Counted from the stretch's first letter, positions 45,305-53,945 are shown. The stretch is DNA of 61,496 bases from Chloroflexota bacterium (GCA_016875875.1 VGOP01000011.1:1-61496), one strand, 5' to 3'. Numbers and translations are program-made. The notes: generated from the sequence alone by a model not told the origin.

Positions 45305-45387
45305 ATACAAACCTATTGTACCTCCTGGTGTTTCCAAATAGCAATCAGTATCAAGCAATTTCCTATGCAGAAGTCAATTTGTATCTT
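45302..45387. repeat. 10-bp inverted repeat flanking 66 bases, next to the tRNA-Lys half
   Basis: AAGATACAAA (45302-45311) and TTTGTATCTT (45378-45387) are exact inverted copies. The left arm overlaps the junction of the tRNA-Lys fragment, so it may be part of a recombination core. 45305-45540 otherwise holds no supported gene. Confidence 0.45.
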
Positions 45388-45540
45388 GTGGTACTTTGTT
45401 GTGTCAGGCAGTTATAAACATTTCGTTAGCAAAAATGTTTGCAAAATGCAGAAATATTAAACGATTCGATGTTTTGTTATTGGACTATCAGCAGCTAGGA
45501 ATGTCGACTGCTCCTCCTAAGATACTAAAAGGGAAAAATA

Positions 45541-45620
45541 TGGCAAAATCGGAATGTAACCTGCTGATATTAATCTAACGTGGCAAGTTTGGGATGTAAC
45601 CTGCTGATATCAATCTAACA
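45541..45620. repeat. 40-bp tandem duplication at the 3' end of the BACON-like gene
   Basis: 45541-45580 and 45581-45620 are imperfect copies sharing ATGTAACCTGCTGATAT and AATCTAAC. The second copy encodes the last residues of the gene (LISAGYIPN); the first lies beyond the stop codon. It probably arose by local slippage or by loss of a repeat-rich C-terminus. Confidence 0.7.
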
Positions 45621-46363
45621 GTTACAGAAGTTGTCCCATTCACTGTAAAGTTCGCCCTGGCAACCCCATTGGCGTTCTGAACTTTCCCCCCGGCGCTATA
45701 CCTATAATTCCCGTTAGGTAGATAAGTTGAAATCGTTAGGATTTGGCTACTTGATTGCGCTGCACCAGCAACCGTGTCAATAAATTTACCTCCTGAATCA
45801 TAAATACTTATGAAAGCTGATGCAGCACCAGGAACACTAAATACAACACGACTCTTCTCAAGCGGCCTACTAGTTGACGATGGTCCGGCACCAGAAGAAG
45901 GAACACCCATATAGACTGTAATAATATGTCGAGTAAAATCCGTACCAATAGAGCCTGCAGTGGGAGTTACAGTAACATAGCCAGTATAATTCCCGGCCCT
46001 AAGGCCACTACGATTTACGGAGACTGTGATCGTTGCGCTGCCCTTTCCGCCAGTCGGAGACACCATTATCCAACTCTGCATAGAGGAAACTTCCCAAAAT
46101 ACCGGAGGCCAACCACTTGTTATCCTAAATGTACGTTGTGTACTTGTTGAACCAAAATCAATTGACGAGGCAGAAACGCTTAGTGGGCCATATTTGAGAC
46201 CTTTGTCACCGGACGTAAGTTCTGTTCGCAAAGTGTGGGGGGTAGTATCAACACAAATACCAGACCCAGAGCTTTCCTGGGCATAAACATGACCTCCAAC
46301 CGCTAGTATCATTAGGAAAACAAGACTAAGACAAAACAACAACTTGAAGAATTTCAGGTTCAT
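45575..46363 (-). CDS. Secreted BACON-like beta-sandwich protein
   Basis: 262 residues from ATG 46363 behind AAGGAGG. Signal peptide (FFKLLFCLSLVFLMILAVGGHVYAQ). A BACON/Ig-like domain follows with SSIDFGSTSTQRTFRI, WEVSSMQSWIMVSPTGGKGSATITVSV and AGNYTGYVTVTP. The C-terminal half is a second beta domain (FSVPGAASAFISIYDSGGKFI). Such domains bind carbohydrates or act as surface spacers; no catalytic site is seen. Confidence 0.7.
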   Translation of the reverse strand: MNLKFFKLLFCLSLVFLMILAVGGHVYAQESSGSGICVDTTPHTLRTELTSGDKGLKYGPLSVSASSIDFGSTSTQRTFRITSGWPPVFWEVSSMQSWIMVSPTGGKGSATITVSVNRSGLRAGNYTGYVTVTPTAGSIGTDFTRHIITVYMGVPSSGAGPSSTSRPLEKSRVVFSVPGAASAFISIYDSGGKFIDTVAGAAQSSSQILTISTYLPNGNYRYSAGGKVQNANGVARANFTVNGTTSVTVRLISAGYIPNLPR

Positions 46364-47286
46364 AACCACCTCCTTACAACCAGACAACATTCATTATTTA
46401 TTGTCTCTATTTTATTATAAGGCGACTGCTCGCTCTTGTCAATAACCTTCAGAGAGAACTCTTTGTCACTTAATACTACACCTACTAATTCTCCCACCCA
46501 CAACCGTCGGCTCTAACTCAAGCCTGTCCTTGCCCACCCACTGTCAACACCACTCCCATCACAACCCCACCCCGTCACTCGCTTCGCCTATCAGCACGGC
46601 ACATCGCTTTCGCTTCGCTGGAAAGGCACGTGCCCAGTGCCTTACCACCCCACCTGTGCTGTCTGGCTACCCTTAAGCAGCGGCTTCCCACCGTGGCTCG
46701 CTTCGCTCGGTCAGCCCCTGCTCTTAACAGCTGCATCGCCTTCCCCTTCGACTTCCGCTCAGGGTCAGGGCATGCAGGCCATCCAGCACCCACACCACCA
46801 GGCGAAGCCAGTGACCCACCCCCACTTTTGACCTTTGACGTTTAACCTTTACCTTCTTCCGCCCGCCGTGTTTTCCCATTGTGTGACATCCTGGTTAAGC
46901 CATAAAGGGCGCAAGGGTCTTTAATAAACTGCGCCCTCAGCCTGACAAGCATCTTCCACATCACCACGCTCTGCTTCCACCACCCCACGCTGCTATGTGA
47001 GATTGTCATGGCGTCGGGCTTGCCCTTGCGCTCGGCTAAGTGCTAAAGCACCGCCTTCCGCTTCCGTATGCCCCTGTTCGCTATCGCTCACTTAAACTCC
47101 AGGGCATTGCCACGGCGGGCTTCGGTCCGTCGTGAGTTTTGTCAGGAGGTGTGTCATGTGTGTTGGCGCTTTGCGGTGTGAGCGGTTGTGTGTCCGGGCC
47201 CAGCATTGTCGGCTGGGGATGGAGCGGCGTCGCCTGTTGTTGGCGCGGTACCTCCAGCAGCGTCTCCAGCGCAGAAAGGAGCTCCA
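46364..47286. other. 0.9 kb C-rich, gene-free region with TCGCTTCG motifs
   Basis: No ORF here has a convincing ribosome site. The plus strand is strongly pyrimidine-rich. TCGCTTCG recurs at 46579, 46610 and 46698 within near-palindromic contexts (CTCGCTTCGCTCG). A perfect 8-bp hairpin (AGGGCGCA/TGCGCCCT) lies at 46906-46937. Base usage differs sharply from the flanks, which marks a boundary between segments of different origin. It could hold an origin, transfer site or RNA, but nothing specific was recognised. Confidence 0.4.
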
Positions 47287-47474
47287 TGATAAGAACTAGA
47301 AACTGGTTTCAAGTTGAAGTCTGCGGTGCCGTCAAATCAGCCGGCCGATGCCCTTCGCTTTGCAAGAGCGCGGGCGGCTGCTTCTGCACAGACTACCCCG
47401 AGCCACCAGTCGTGCTTAATGTGGCAGAGCTGAAGTGCCGCTGTCATCGGTCGCACCGCGTCCTGGTAAGCTGA
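47287..47474 (+). CDS. 62-residue Cys-rich mini-protein
   Basis: ATG at 47287 after AAGGAGC. Reads MIRTRNWFQVEVCGAVKSAG and contains six Cys (CPSLCKSAGGCFC, KCRCH) plus two His, consistent with zinc or iron-sulfur binding. The first of five tiny genes in a row, each with its own ribosome site. No family recognised. Confidence 0.45.
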
Positions 47475-47499
47475 ACATACTGAATCGAGGAGGTGAATT

Positions 47500-47670
47500 A
47501 TGAATAAGCTCAAGCAAAAGCCCAAGCCTGTAATCGGCTCTCATTCAGTCCTGCATGTCTGTAAACAGTGCGGATGGGTAGGAACGTATGACGAGCTTGA
47601 CCTGGGAGAAATCGGCACTTACGGCTATGGAGAAGACCCCAAGTGTCCCAGGTGTCAGTCGGGTGTTTAG
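47500..47670 (+). CDS. 56-residue zinc-ribbon mini-protein
   Basis: ATG at 47500 behind GAGGAGGTGA. Two cysteine knuckles (HVCKQCGW and PKCPRCQSG) about 30 residues apart make a typical zinc ribbon. It starts 25 bases after the previous mini-gene and ends 17 before the next. Zinc ribbons of this size are often phage or plasmid nucleic-acid-binding proteins. Confidence 0.6.
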   Translation: MNKLKQKPKPVIGSHSVLHVCKQCGWVGTYDELDLGEIGTYGYGEDPKCPRCQSGV

Positions 47671-47687
47671 AGAAAGGATTAAGTCAA

Positions 47688-47903
47688 ATGCTATCTCACA
47701 AGATTGTGTTTTCCGAAGAAGAAGTCAAACAGATTGCAGCTCAGGCTTACCAGTCAGGCATCAATGCTGGCTACACGATGGCGGTTCAAGAAGAAGTGCT
47801 TGAACTTGAAGCTCTAAAGCGAGAGCAGGAGCGTGAAGCCATCATCAACTGGCGGGGCATCTGCGAGAGCCGGGAAGGAGACGAATGTGGCCACGAATGC
47901 TAA
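47688..47903 (+). CDS. 71-residue charged helical protein
   Basis: ATG at 47688 after AAAGGATTAAG. Reads MLSHKIVFSEEEVKQIAAQAY, then AVQEEVLELEALKREQEREAI and an end containing CESREGDECGHEC. Mostly helical, with three C-terminal Cys and one His. It overlaps the next gene by 17 bases, as in phage-type operons. Confidence 0.5.
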   Translation: MLSHKIVFSEEEVKQIAAQAYQSGINAGYTMAVQEEVLELEALKREQEREAIINWRGICESREGDECGHEC

Positions 47904-48147
47904 GAGTACCTACGAGCGGAGGCTTGAGGAATTTGCCGAAGGGAAAAGGCTCAAGTGGGTTGGTTGGGCTGATAGAGGCTCCGAGAAAGTTATCTACTCT
48001 GATTTAACAGTCCAGCCAACCTTTTCCTGTCAGGTTTGCGGCAGCAAGCTCCCGAAGACGTTCGCTGTTCTTCAAGACCTCATCTTAGGTGAGTTGTATC
48101 TAGTCGGGTCTGAGTGCTACCGCAGGCTTCGTAACGTGGAAGGTTAA
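47887..48147 (+). CDS. 86-residue zinc-finger-like protein
   Basis: GTG at 47887 behind AAGGAGA. The N-terminal part reads YERRLEEFAEGKRLKWVGW. The core has FSCQVCGSKLPKTF and VGSECYRRL, giving three Cys of a possible zinc site. Its start lies within the preceding gene. Function unknown; the neighbours suggest a nucleic-acid-binding role. Confidence 0.5.
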   Translation: MATNAKSTYERRLEEFAEGKRLKWVGWADRGSEKVIYSDLTVQPTFSCQVCGSKLPKTFAVLQDLILGELYLVGSECYRRLRNVEG

Positions 48148-48198
48148 ACAGCGAGGACAAGGCGAGGTGAGAGGCTCGCCGTCTAAGAAAGGAGTATC

Positions 48199-48645
48199 AT
48201 GTCAACAACAGTTCAGCCAACAACAACCAGACCTGGCGATGCAAAGCAGCAGCCTAACCCGCCAGAGCTGTCAAACGGCAATGGCAGGAGACTGAGCCGT
48301 CTGCATATGCAAAAGCATTTACCCGATTATGGTTTGGTGATAAACTGCTTTGCTGACACGCCAGCAGAGCTATGGTTTCTGTACCAGGAAATGCTTCAGC
48401 TGATTGACCAGAACGACCAAGAAGCTCTGGCCAAGGCTCACAAAGCAGGCTCACCGCGTGCAATTCGTTCTGCCAAGCCAGCCGCAATTCAGCCAAGCAG
48501 AAGCAACAACGGCGTCACCAACAAGCCAGTCTGCCAGGGGTGTGGCACGGATGAGGCTATGGAGCTGATTGCATGGAAGGACAAAACCACAGGCGAACTT
48601 AAGAAAGCCTGGAAATGCCAGTCATGCGAAAAGTGGGCACGCTAA
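48199..48645 (+). CDS. 148-residue protein with C-terminal zinc ribbon
   Basis: ATG at 48199 after AAAGGAG, itself preceded by a perfect hairpin (GGCGAG/CTCGCC, 48164-48183). A Ser/Thr/Pro-rich N-terminus, a helical middle (PAELWFLYQEMLQLIDQNDQEAL), and a C-terminal ribbon with VCQGCGTDEAMELIAW...WKCQSCEKW. Last of the five mini-genes, convergent with the restriction-modification cluster. Confidence 0.55.
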   Translation: MSTTVQPTTTRPGDAKQQPNPPELSNGNGRRLSRLHMQKHLPDYGLVINCFADTPAELWFLYQEMLQLIDQNDQEALAKAHKAGSPRAIRSAKPAAIQPSRSNNGVTNKPVCQGCGTDEAMELIAWKDKTTGELKKAWKCQSCEKWAR

Positions 48646-48743
48646 AGCCCACCGGGGGGAGCGCATCCGTCACCACGCCCACCACCAACCAGAAATGTGC
48701 TGTCAATAGCTGTTATTTCCATCCGCATCCAGATTTATTGTTA

Positions 48744-49418
48744 TTAAGTTATTAGCGCTTTCAGCTTGTCTCGAAGATCTTTGCCGCCCCATATAACACA
48801 TAGGAGAAGATGCTGGTCTTCAGGGTACTCTGTCACATGTATCCCCTTCTTTTTGTTGTTTGGAGTATTTCGTGGCCATGCCTGAAAAATCTTGTTCATC
48901 TTGGGAGTGATGGATGGGTCCGAACATGCGCATCTCTCTAATTTGAGCATTATCTCAAGGGTTGCGATATTGCTGTTAGCATCAATGGCATCACGCCAAT
49001 CATTGCCTAACAAGATTTCACCATATTCCAGAAGATCACAAAAGGCTTCTACGCAGTTGCGTTGCTGTACACTCAGATCAAGCAGCTTGGTCGAATGAAA
49101 GAAATCATTGCGCCGCTCACGCCGATTCGCCATTGCCTCTTGTAACTCCTTTACGCGTGATAACTGTGCCGGGGTTTTTGTGCTTACAATCCTTTCCACC
49201 TCCAGTAATATGGCATGATAGTTCTTATAACGACCACCAGGATTCACATCTGTCCATGAAGCGTCATCTGTCATAAGGAAGAATTTTGAAACTAGTTCAG
49301 AATAGTCATCGCAGAGAATAAATGCAGTCTTTAGATATTGGCCACCCGTTCGTCCAGTGTAGTAAATTTCAACCCCGGCGCAGATTTCATCCATTAGATA
49401 GGCCAGTGCTTGGTTCAT
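48744..49418 (-). CDS. HEPN-like protein in the restriction-modification operon
   Basis: 224 helical residues. The motif RRERRNDFFH places Arg103, Asn104 and His108 in the R-N-x3-H pattern of HEPN ribonucleases. The start ATG overlaps the hsdS stop by one base (TAATG), so it is the third gene of the operon. HEPN proteins are frequent RNA-cleaving toxins or effectors in defence islands. Whether it is a toxin, a regulator or an inactive scaffold cannot be told. Confidence 0.55.
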   Translation of the reverse strand: MNQALAYLMDEICAGVEIYYTGRTGGQYLKTAFILCDDYSELVSKFFLMTDDASWTDVNPGGRYKNYHAILLEVERIVSTKTPAQLSRVKELQEAMANRRERRNDFFHSTKLLDLSVQQRNCVEAFCDLLEYGEILLGNDWRDAIDANSNIATLEIMLKLERCACSDPSITPKMNKIFQAWPRNTPNNKKKGIHVTEYPEDQHLLLCVIWGGKDLRDKLKALIT

Positions 49419-50872
49419 TATGTCACCTCTTCACCAAGTAGTCTGGCTTCAAATCGCGTCTTGGCCGCTTCCCATTCAGTCTCCGCTTCATTGCGCAGTT
49501 GCCTAGCTTCCTTACGACGGTGATTCAACTCATCCACAATCTCAAGTTGGATTTTCAGTCCAGGAACAGGTACACGTAATGCCGAAAGAGTCTCCGTATT
49601 AATACCCGCCTGATTTACAAAATTAGTCGCTATTAGTCCCAGATAGCCAGTTGATCGGATAGCATTAAAGAAAGATGTAAGATACCACGGTTCTACAAGC
49701 GAGCGATTAACGACCAGCCGCGTGATATGATTAGAGCAGCAGCAAAGACGTTCAGATTCAAATACCGCACTTTTGCCAACCCATTCTGTGGAATTTGTAT
49801 TATTGAAGAGAACTTCGTTAGGTTGGATAACATCACTTTGGCTTACACTATTCCTAGGGACGTATTTTGTTCCTTCGAAGGAGAGTTCGCCCTTTGCAGA
49901 GATATTGATAGGACGGATATGTGGAATGCCTTTGGTTTCATCAAAGGCTTGCATCTCACGACCGGCTGCAAAACCCGTCGTGATAGCGGAACAAACATCA
50001 GAGATTGACAAAACCTGATAACCACTTTGCTCAATAGACATACGCAATTCCTTGAATTTCGGTGAATGGAAATCTGGGTCACACCGATTAGTCAAGTCGC
50101 GAAAGCGTGCGGCGAAGCAGTATGGGTATTTTTCTCTTCTTGGCATTAAACCAAGTCGTTCGAGTAAAAAAGCATCGAGACCAGATAACAGAGCATCGGC
50201 CCGCTTGAGTTTGAGCCGCCGCGACTCACGCGCCTTCTCCATCTCTGCAACCATTTCTCTTTGAACCGGGCCCAGAGGATGAGGAATAACTAACGCCTCA
50301 ACATCGGGTTTCGAGGTGCTTGGGCGAACAGATACAACATTCCAAGTCCTCTGTATCTGCTCCTGAACGAGTCTACTGCCTAACACTTCAAAGAGATATC
50401 TCTGGTTCGTGCCAGACTTGGCTCGTATTGCAAAACAAAATGAAGCATATAGACTCCCATTCAATTCTTTGGGAACAATTGCGACTTTGCCTGTGGTGTT
50501 GCCACATTGAACCATGATTATGTCGTCTGTTTTGACTCTTTTTGTCGACTGGCTGGCGGTCGCAAAAGGGATATACTTCACATCCGTAAGATCAATATCA
50601 CCAGATGGTAATATGTTGGTCACGCGGATGAACGGCTCACCCGCTTGCGCGTCTAACGCATAGTCCTCGGTTGGCATGAGACCATAATCGAGGTGGTCAA
50701 CAATGTCTTTGAGGGATTTAATTCCGTATGGAGAGGATGCAAGTGCTCTTTCAAGAGCAAGGAATCGCTCCTGATGGTAGTGAGGGTCAAAACGGTTGGC
50801 CTGCAATGCATCGCGAAGATAGATTGCGTAAGTGAGTCTGATCCCAGAGCCTTCCTCTCCCCGATCACACAA
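49418..50872 (-). CDS. hsdS: Type I-like specificity subunit (HsdS) with two target-recognition domains
   Basis: 484 residues with the usual duplicated layout. The first half has FIRVTNILPSGDIDLTDVKYIP and a coiled spacer EMVAEMEKARESRRLKLKRADALL. The second half has HIRPINISAKGELSFEGTKYVP and EIVDELNHRRKEARQLRNEAE. Each half-site recognition domain reads one part of a split target. The start is uncertain (TTG at 50872 or further in); it lies about 33 bases after the methylase gene. It directs the fused methylase-nuclease upstream. Confidence 0.85.
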   Translation of the reverse strand: MCDRGEEGSGIRLTYAIYLRDALQANRFDPHYHQERFLALERALASSPYGIKSLKDIVDHLDYGLMPTEDYALDAQAGEPFIRVTNILPSGDIDLTDVKYIPFATASQSTKRVKTDDIIMVQCGNTTGKVAIVPKELNGSLYASFCFAIRAKSGTNQRYLFEVLGSRLVQEQIQRTWNVVSVRPSTSKPDVEALVIPHPLGPVQREMVAEMEKARESRRLKLKRADALLSGLDAFLLERLGLMPRREKYPYCFAARFRDLTNRCDPDFHSPKFKELRMSIEQSGYQVLSISDVCSAITTGFAAGREMQAFDETKGIPHIRPINISAKGELSFEGTKYVPRNSVSQSDVIQPNEVLFNNTNSTEWVGKSAVFESERLCCCSNHITRLVVNRSLVEPWYLTSFFNAIRSTGYLGLIATNFVNQAGINTETLSALRVPVPGLKIQLEIVDELNHRRKEARQLRNEAETEWEAAKTRFEARLLGEEVT

Positions 50873-50904
50873 GATGACTTTCAGAGCTGCTTGTGCGTCA
50901 GGGA

Positions 50905-52716
50905 TTACACGAAAAAAGGTTGTGATTTTTTTTCAAACTCCCGATATCGCCTTACCACTTCAGGTAATTGGTTCTCGCACGGCCGGCCGGTGGCGTCATA
51001 GCCTATCTTTTCGGGGGCTGCCATGAAGATGGCCTCGTCGTCCTTTGGTATTTCGTTTTCGGCGCGACGGCGGAGAAAAACAAGGCTAGCCTTGACCCCT
51101 GCACCAAAATGAGAGAAGGCAGTCTGGGGCAGGCTAACCACAGCAAGCAGTTGAAAACGCTCAAGCAGAAAGTCACGGACATATTGCAGCGAGGAGTTGG
51201 TGAGAATTCCGTCGGGCAGAACGATAGCAGCACGCCCTGTACCAGGCCTAAGAAACTGATGGACTCGCTCAATGAAGAGGATTTCGGTCTTCTGATTTTT
51301 ACGGGGCTTGAGCTTGCCATTAGCATCTTTTTGCTTGCCAAGTTCGAAATCCGTAAGGTATGGGCGTTCGGTAAGGGCAACTTGTGCTCCAAAAGGAGGA
51401 TTGGTCAGAATCAAGCTGAAGGAGTCAGTCTTGAAACCATTGTTGCCGGTAGTTTGGCGGATACGTTCAAAGCGTTCAAGGGCGTCCTCTCCACCGATGT
51501 TGCTGTGGCCATCATCGTGGAGAATCATATTCATTTTGGCGACGCGGGCAATCTCGTCGTTGATTTCAATGCCAAATAGATTTCTCTGGGCAAAGTCATG
51601 CCAGTGCGTATAGTGCTCTACACTATCAGGTTTATGATAGTCATCGGCTTCTCGACGCACATGATCGAGGGCATAAAGTAGAAAGCCGCCAGAGCCGCAG
51701 GCTGGATCAAGCACGATATCATTAGCTTTGGGGCGCGTCATTTCAACTGCAAAGTTGATAATCTCGCGCGGGGTAAAATATTGGCCGAAGTCACCCTTGA
51801 AGAAGCCATCCATAAACTGCTCGAAGGCAACGCCTTTGGTATCAAGGTCGGTCTTACTGAAGCTGATGGCTTCCATGTGAGAAACAAGCGTGCGCAGCGT
51901 AGCATCGTCTATCCGTATGGTGTCAGTGAAGACTTGCGGGTCCTTCTCCTTCGCCTGTTCATATATAGCCTTGATACGTTCGGCAAGCTTACGGCTTGGC
52001 TCATGTGTCTTTATTTGGAATTCGTAGGGCTCTCCCGTCTTACGTGGAGTTTTTTCATCCTGAATCTTAATGAAGAGTAATTTACAGAGTTCGCCAAATG
52101 CCATCGGTGGAGATAGCCGGCCACCACCCCATAGAGTCTGATGGCATTTCCTTATAGTGGCGATGAGAGTCTCCTTGCTTACAGGCTGAATATCATCTTT
52201 GGTGCCTTTGAAAAAGCGCCACTCCTCTGGTTTACCATATTGGCGTGGTAGGTCTGCAATTATATTGGCCTCGCGTTCAAGGACGCCATATTTTTCGCTG
52301 AAGTCGAGAAAGCGGCGCGTTTGACCGGCGACGACACCGACATACTGAGCGCGGAACTTGGCCCAGGTGCCGTTACCGCAAGCTTGCTCAACAGCTTGAG
52401 CAAATTCTGCGTCTGTTACGCCATCTCTTTTACATTCGATCACGGCGAAAGGGTGAATCCGCGCGTCGTCGAGGAAAACGACTAGATCGGCAGTGTCTTT
52501 AGGAGTACGATCGGGGACGATAACTTCGATGCCAATTCGAGCTGGTTCATACCCGTAGCGAAAGATTAGTTCCGCCCAGTATTCAGCTCGTACCTGTTCC
52601 TCTGGATCAGAATACCTCTCGGAGTGATTGACGGCAACATAGGTAATACGTTGTTTACTGCCTTCACCGGAAATAGTGGCATAGCCCTTTGCAAGTGCTT
52701 GTTCAAGATACATCAT
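50905..52716 (-). CDS. Fused restriction nuclease / N6-adenine methylase (type IIB/IIG-like)
   Basis: 603 residues from ATG 52716 behind GGAGG. Residues about 25-150 form a PD-(D/E)XK domain of the HsdR N-terminal type: DTADLVVFLDD with D77, then AVIECKRDG with E94 and K96. The rest is a type I methylase: helical N-terminal part, then DPACGSGGFLLYALDHV (AdoMet motif I) and LTNPPFGAQ (NPPF catalytic motif). No ATP-dependent helicase motor is present and no separate hsdR lies nearby. Nuclease and methylase on one chain with an HsdS partner resembles BcgI-type systems, which cut without ATP translocation. Confidence 0.8.
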   Translation of the reverse strand: MMYLEQALAKGYATISGEGSKQRITYVAVNHSERYSDPEEQVRAEYWAELIFRYGYEPARIGIEVIVPDRTPKDTADLVVFLDDARIHPFAVIECKRDGVTDAEFAQAVEQACGNGTWAKFRAQYVGVVAGQTRRFLDFSEKYGVLEREANIIADLPRQYGKPEEWRFFKGTKDDIQPVSKETLIATIRKCHQTLWGGGRLSPPMAFGELCKLLFIKIQDEKTPRKTGEPYEFQIKTHEPSRKLAERIKAIYEQAKEKDPQVFTDTIRIDDATLRTLVSHMEAISFSKTDLDTKGVAFEQFMDGFFKGDFGQYFTPREIINFAVEMTRPKANDIVLDPACGSGGFLLYALDHVRREADDYHKPDSVEHYTHWHDFAQRNLFGIEINDEIARVAKMNMILHDDGHSNIGGEDALERFERIRQTTGNNGFKTDSFSLILTNPPFGAQVALTERPYLTDFELGKQKDANGKLKPRKNQKTEILFIERVHQFLRPGTGRAAIVLPDGILTNSSLQYVRDFLLERFQLLAVVSLPQTAFSHFGAGVKASLVFLRRRAENEIPKDDEAIFMAAPEKIGYDATGRPCENQLPEVVRRYREFEKKSQPFFV

Positions 52717-52851
52717 TCTAACCTCCAACCCGCCGTTTTCACGATCAACCTGTTAGAAAAACGAGGGGAATCGTTTATTAATGGACCTGACCGAAATAGT
52801 TATACCACTTATTAAGTCAATTCACAAGCATTTGATTCGAGCCGCCTTCGG

Positions 52852-53709
52852 CTAACTCGTCCGGCGCCGTCTTCCGGAAATCACTGCCAATAGATTGACG
52901 ACAGATACGGTGGCTTCGGCGCAGAGAGCAGCCGTTTGGTAGTCAGCTGTCCGCTTATGTTGAAGTGCCAATGCAAGTCCTAGCGCGGCCTTCGCATGAT
53001 TTCGAGCCTCTTTGTTTGGACCACCACGTAACTCTGTTTCGAAGATAGACTCAAGTATACGCTTGGCGTCTGTGCTGCTGGGAACTACCCCATCCAGTGA
53101 TTCGTGCTTATTAGGATCGAAAACAGCTTGCCCGACTGAGATCAGAACCTCTCTGCAAAGCAGACCAACAGCCTGACACTCCTCCTCCGAATCTGCAGTA
53201 TCCAAACGCATCCGGATCTCCTGAAGTTGGCGATCTACTTTCGGCCAACCCGTTGGCTCCTCGAAAATATCGGTACGGCCATGGATCCTCTCAGCAATGA
53301 AAATAGGTCGCCCTGAAATCTGTTTGCCCTCGACAATACGCCACCCGTCTGTCTGCAATTCGCTGTTGTAAATCGTGGCCATCTCGCGAGCCTCCTCTGA
53401 TTCCGGGCGAACGACGGGGTGAATCGTTTCGCAAATAAAGCGCAGGAAGGCTTCATCAGAAGTTCGTAGTAGATTGAAACGGTCATCGTAAAAAACCCAG
53501 TCGTCCGGCCAATCTGACCAATTAAGTCGGTGCTGCCTGATATCACCAGCGGCATTTCTAAAGCGGGGGTCTTTTGAGGGGAGAGCAGTGAGATCATATA
53601 GGCGGGCTAGAAACTCATCTTCCGGTAGCCGGCCTGCCCATCTAGCGTATGAAGCCGTCAGATAATCGATAATGTTACGACGTGTCACCTCGGTGATTTC
53701 GTTCGCCAT
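52852..53709 (-). CDS. AbiJ-like abortive-infection protein
   Basis: 285 residues. The N-terminal domain looks like the AbiJ N-terminal family: TEVTRRNIIDYLTASYARWAGRLPEDEFLARLYDL, AAGDIRQHRLNWSDWPDDWVF, LRFICETIHPVVRPE. The C-terminal half is helical with ARNHAKAALGLALALQH, as in abortive-infection or HEPN-type effector ends. It sits 136 bases upstream of the methylase fusion on the same strand, so it belongs to the same defence cluster. The trigger is unknown. Confidence 0.7.
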   Translation of the reverse strand: MANEITEVTRRNIIDYLTASYARWAGRLPEDEFLARLYDLTALPSKDPRFRNAAGDIRQHRLNWSDWPDDWVFYDDRFNLLRTSDEAFLRFICETIHPVVRPESEEAREMATIYNSELQTDGWRIVEGKQISGRPIFIAERIHGRTDIFEEPTGWPKVDRQLQEIRMRLDTADSEEECQAVGLLCREVLISVGQAVFDPNKHESLDGVVPSSTDAKRILESIFETELRGGPNKEARNHAKAALGLALALQHKRTADYQTAALCAEATVSVVNLLAVISGRRRRTS

Positions 53710-53845
53710 CTTTCACAACCCGAACGTGGGACGGATAGTTCAATCTTACCACTGAAGCTGCCGTTGGGCAAGAAGCGTTCTCAAGCGCGATGCGCAAACA
53801 ACAAAGTAGCGGAAAGTTCACCTGAAATTATCTGCTTACAGGATG

Positions 53846-53874
53846 TTGACAATCATTTGGGAGAGGATTAGACT
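53846..53874 (+). promoter_or_regulatory. Promoter of the SRPBCC pseudogene
   Basis: TTGACA (53846-53851), 17 bases, TAGACT (53869-53874). It shares TGTTGACAATC with the candidate-RNA promoter at 54577, which suggests local duplication. Confidence 0.6.
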
Positions 53875-53945
53875 CAGGCTGAAAACCTTCGTTATTGTCA
53901 TGATCCGCGGCAAGTGTGAGTGTACATGTAAAGGAGGAAGCCAAA

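Noticed and set aside
45396-45578. 60-codon ORF after the tRNA-Lys half
   Set aside because: No ribosome site and no family-like features; it runs into the 40-bp tandem repeat and antisense to the BACON-like gene.
46630-46845. ORFs in the C-rich segment, both strands
   Set aside because: No ribosome sites, proline/histidine-rich low-complexity translations, and several overlapping frames open because of skewed composition.
51003-51579. ORFs of up to 203 codons antisense or out of frame within the methylase gene
   Set aside because: They follow the codon pattern of the strongly supported methylase gene and have no independent start signals.
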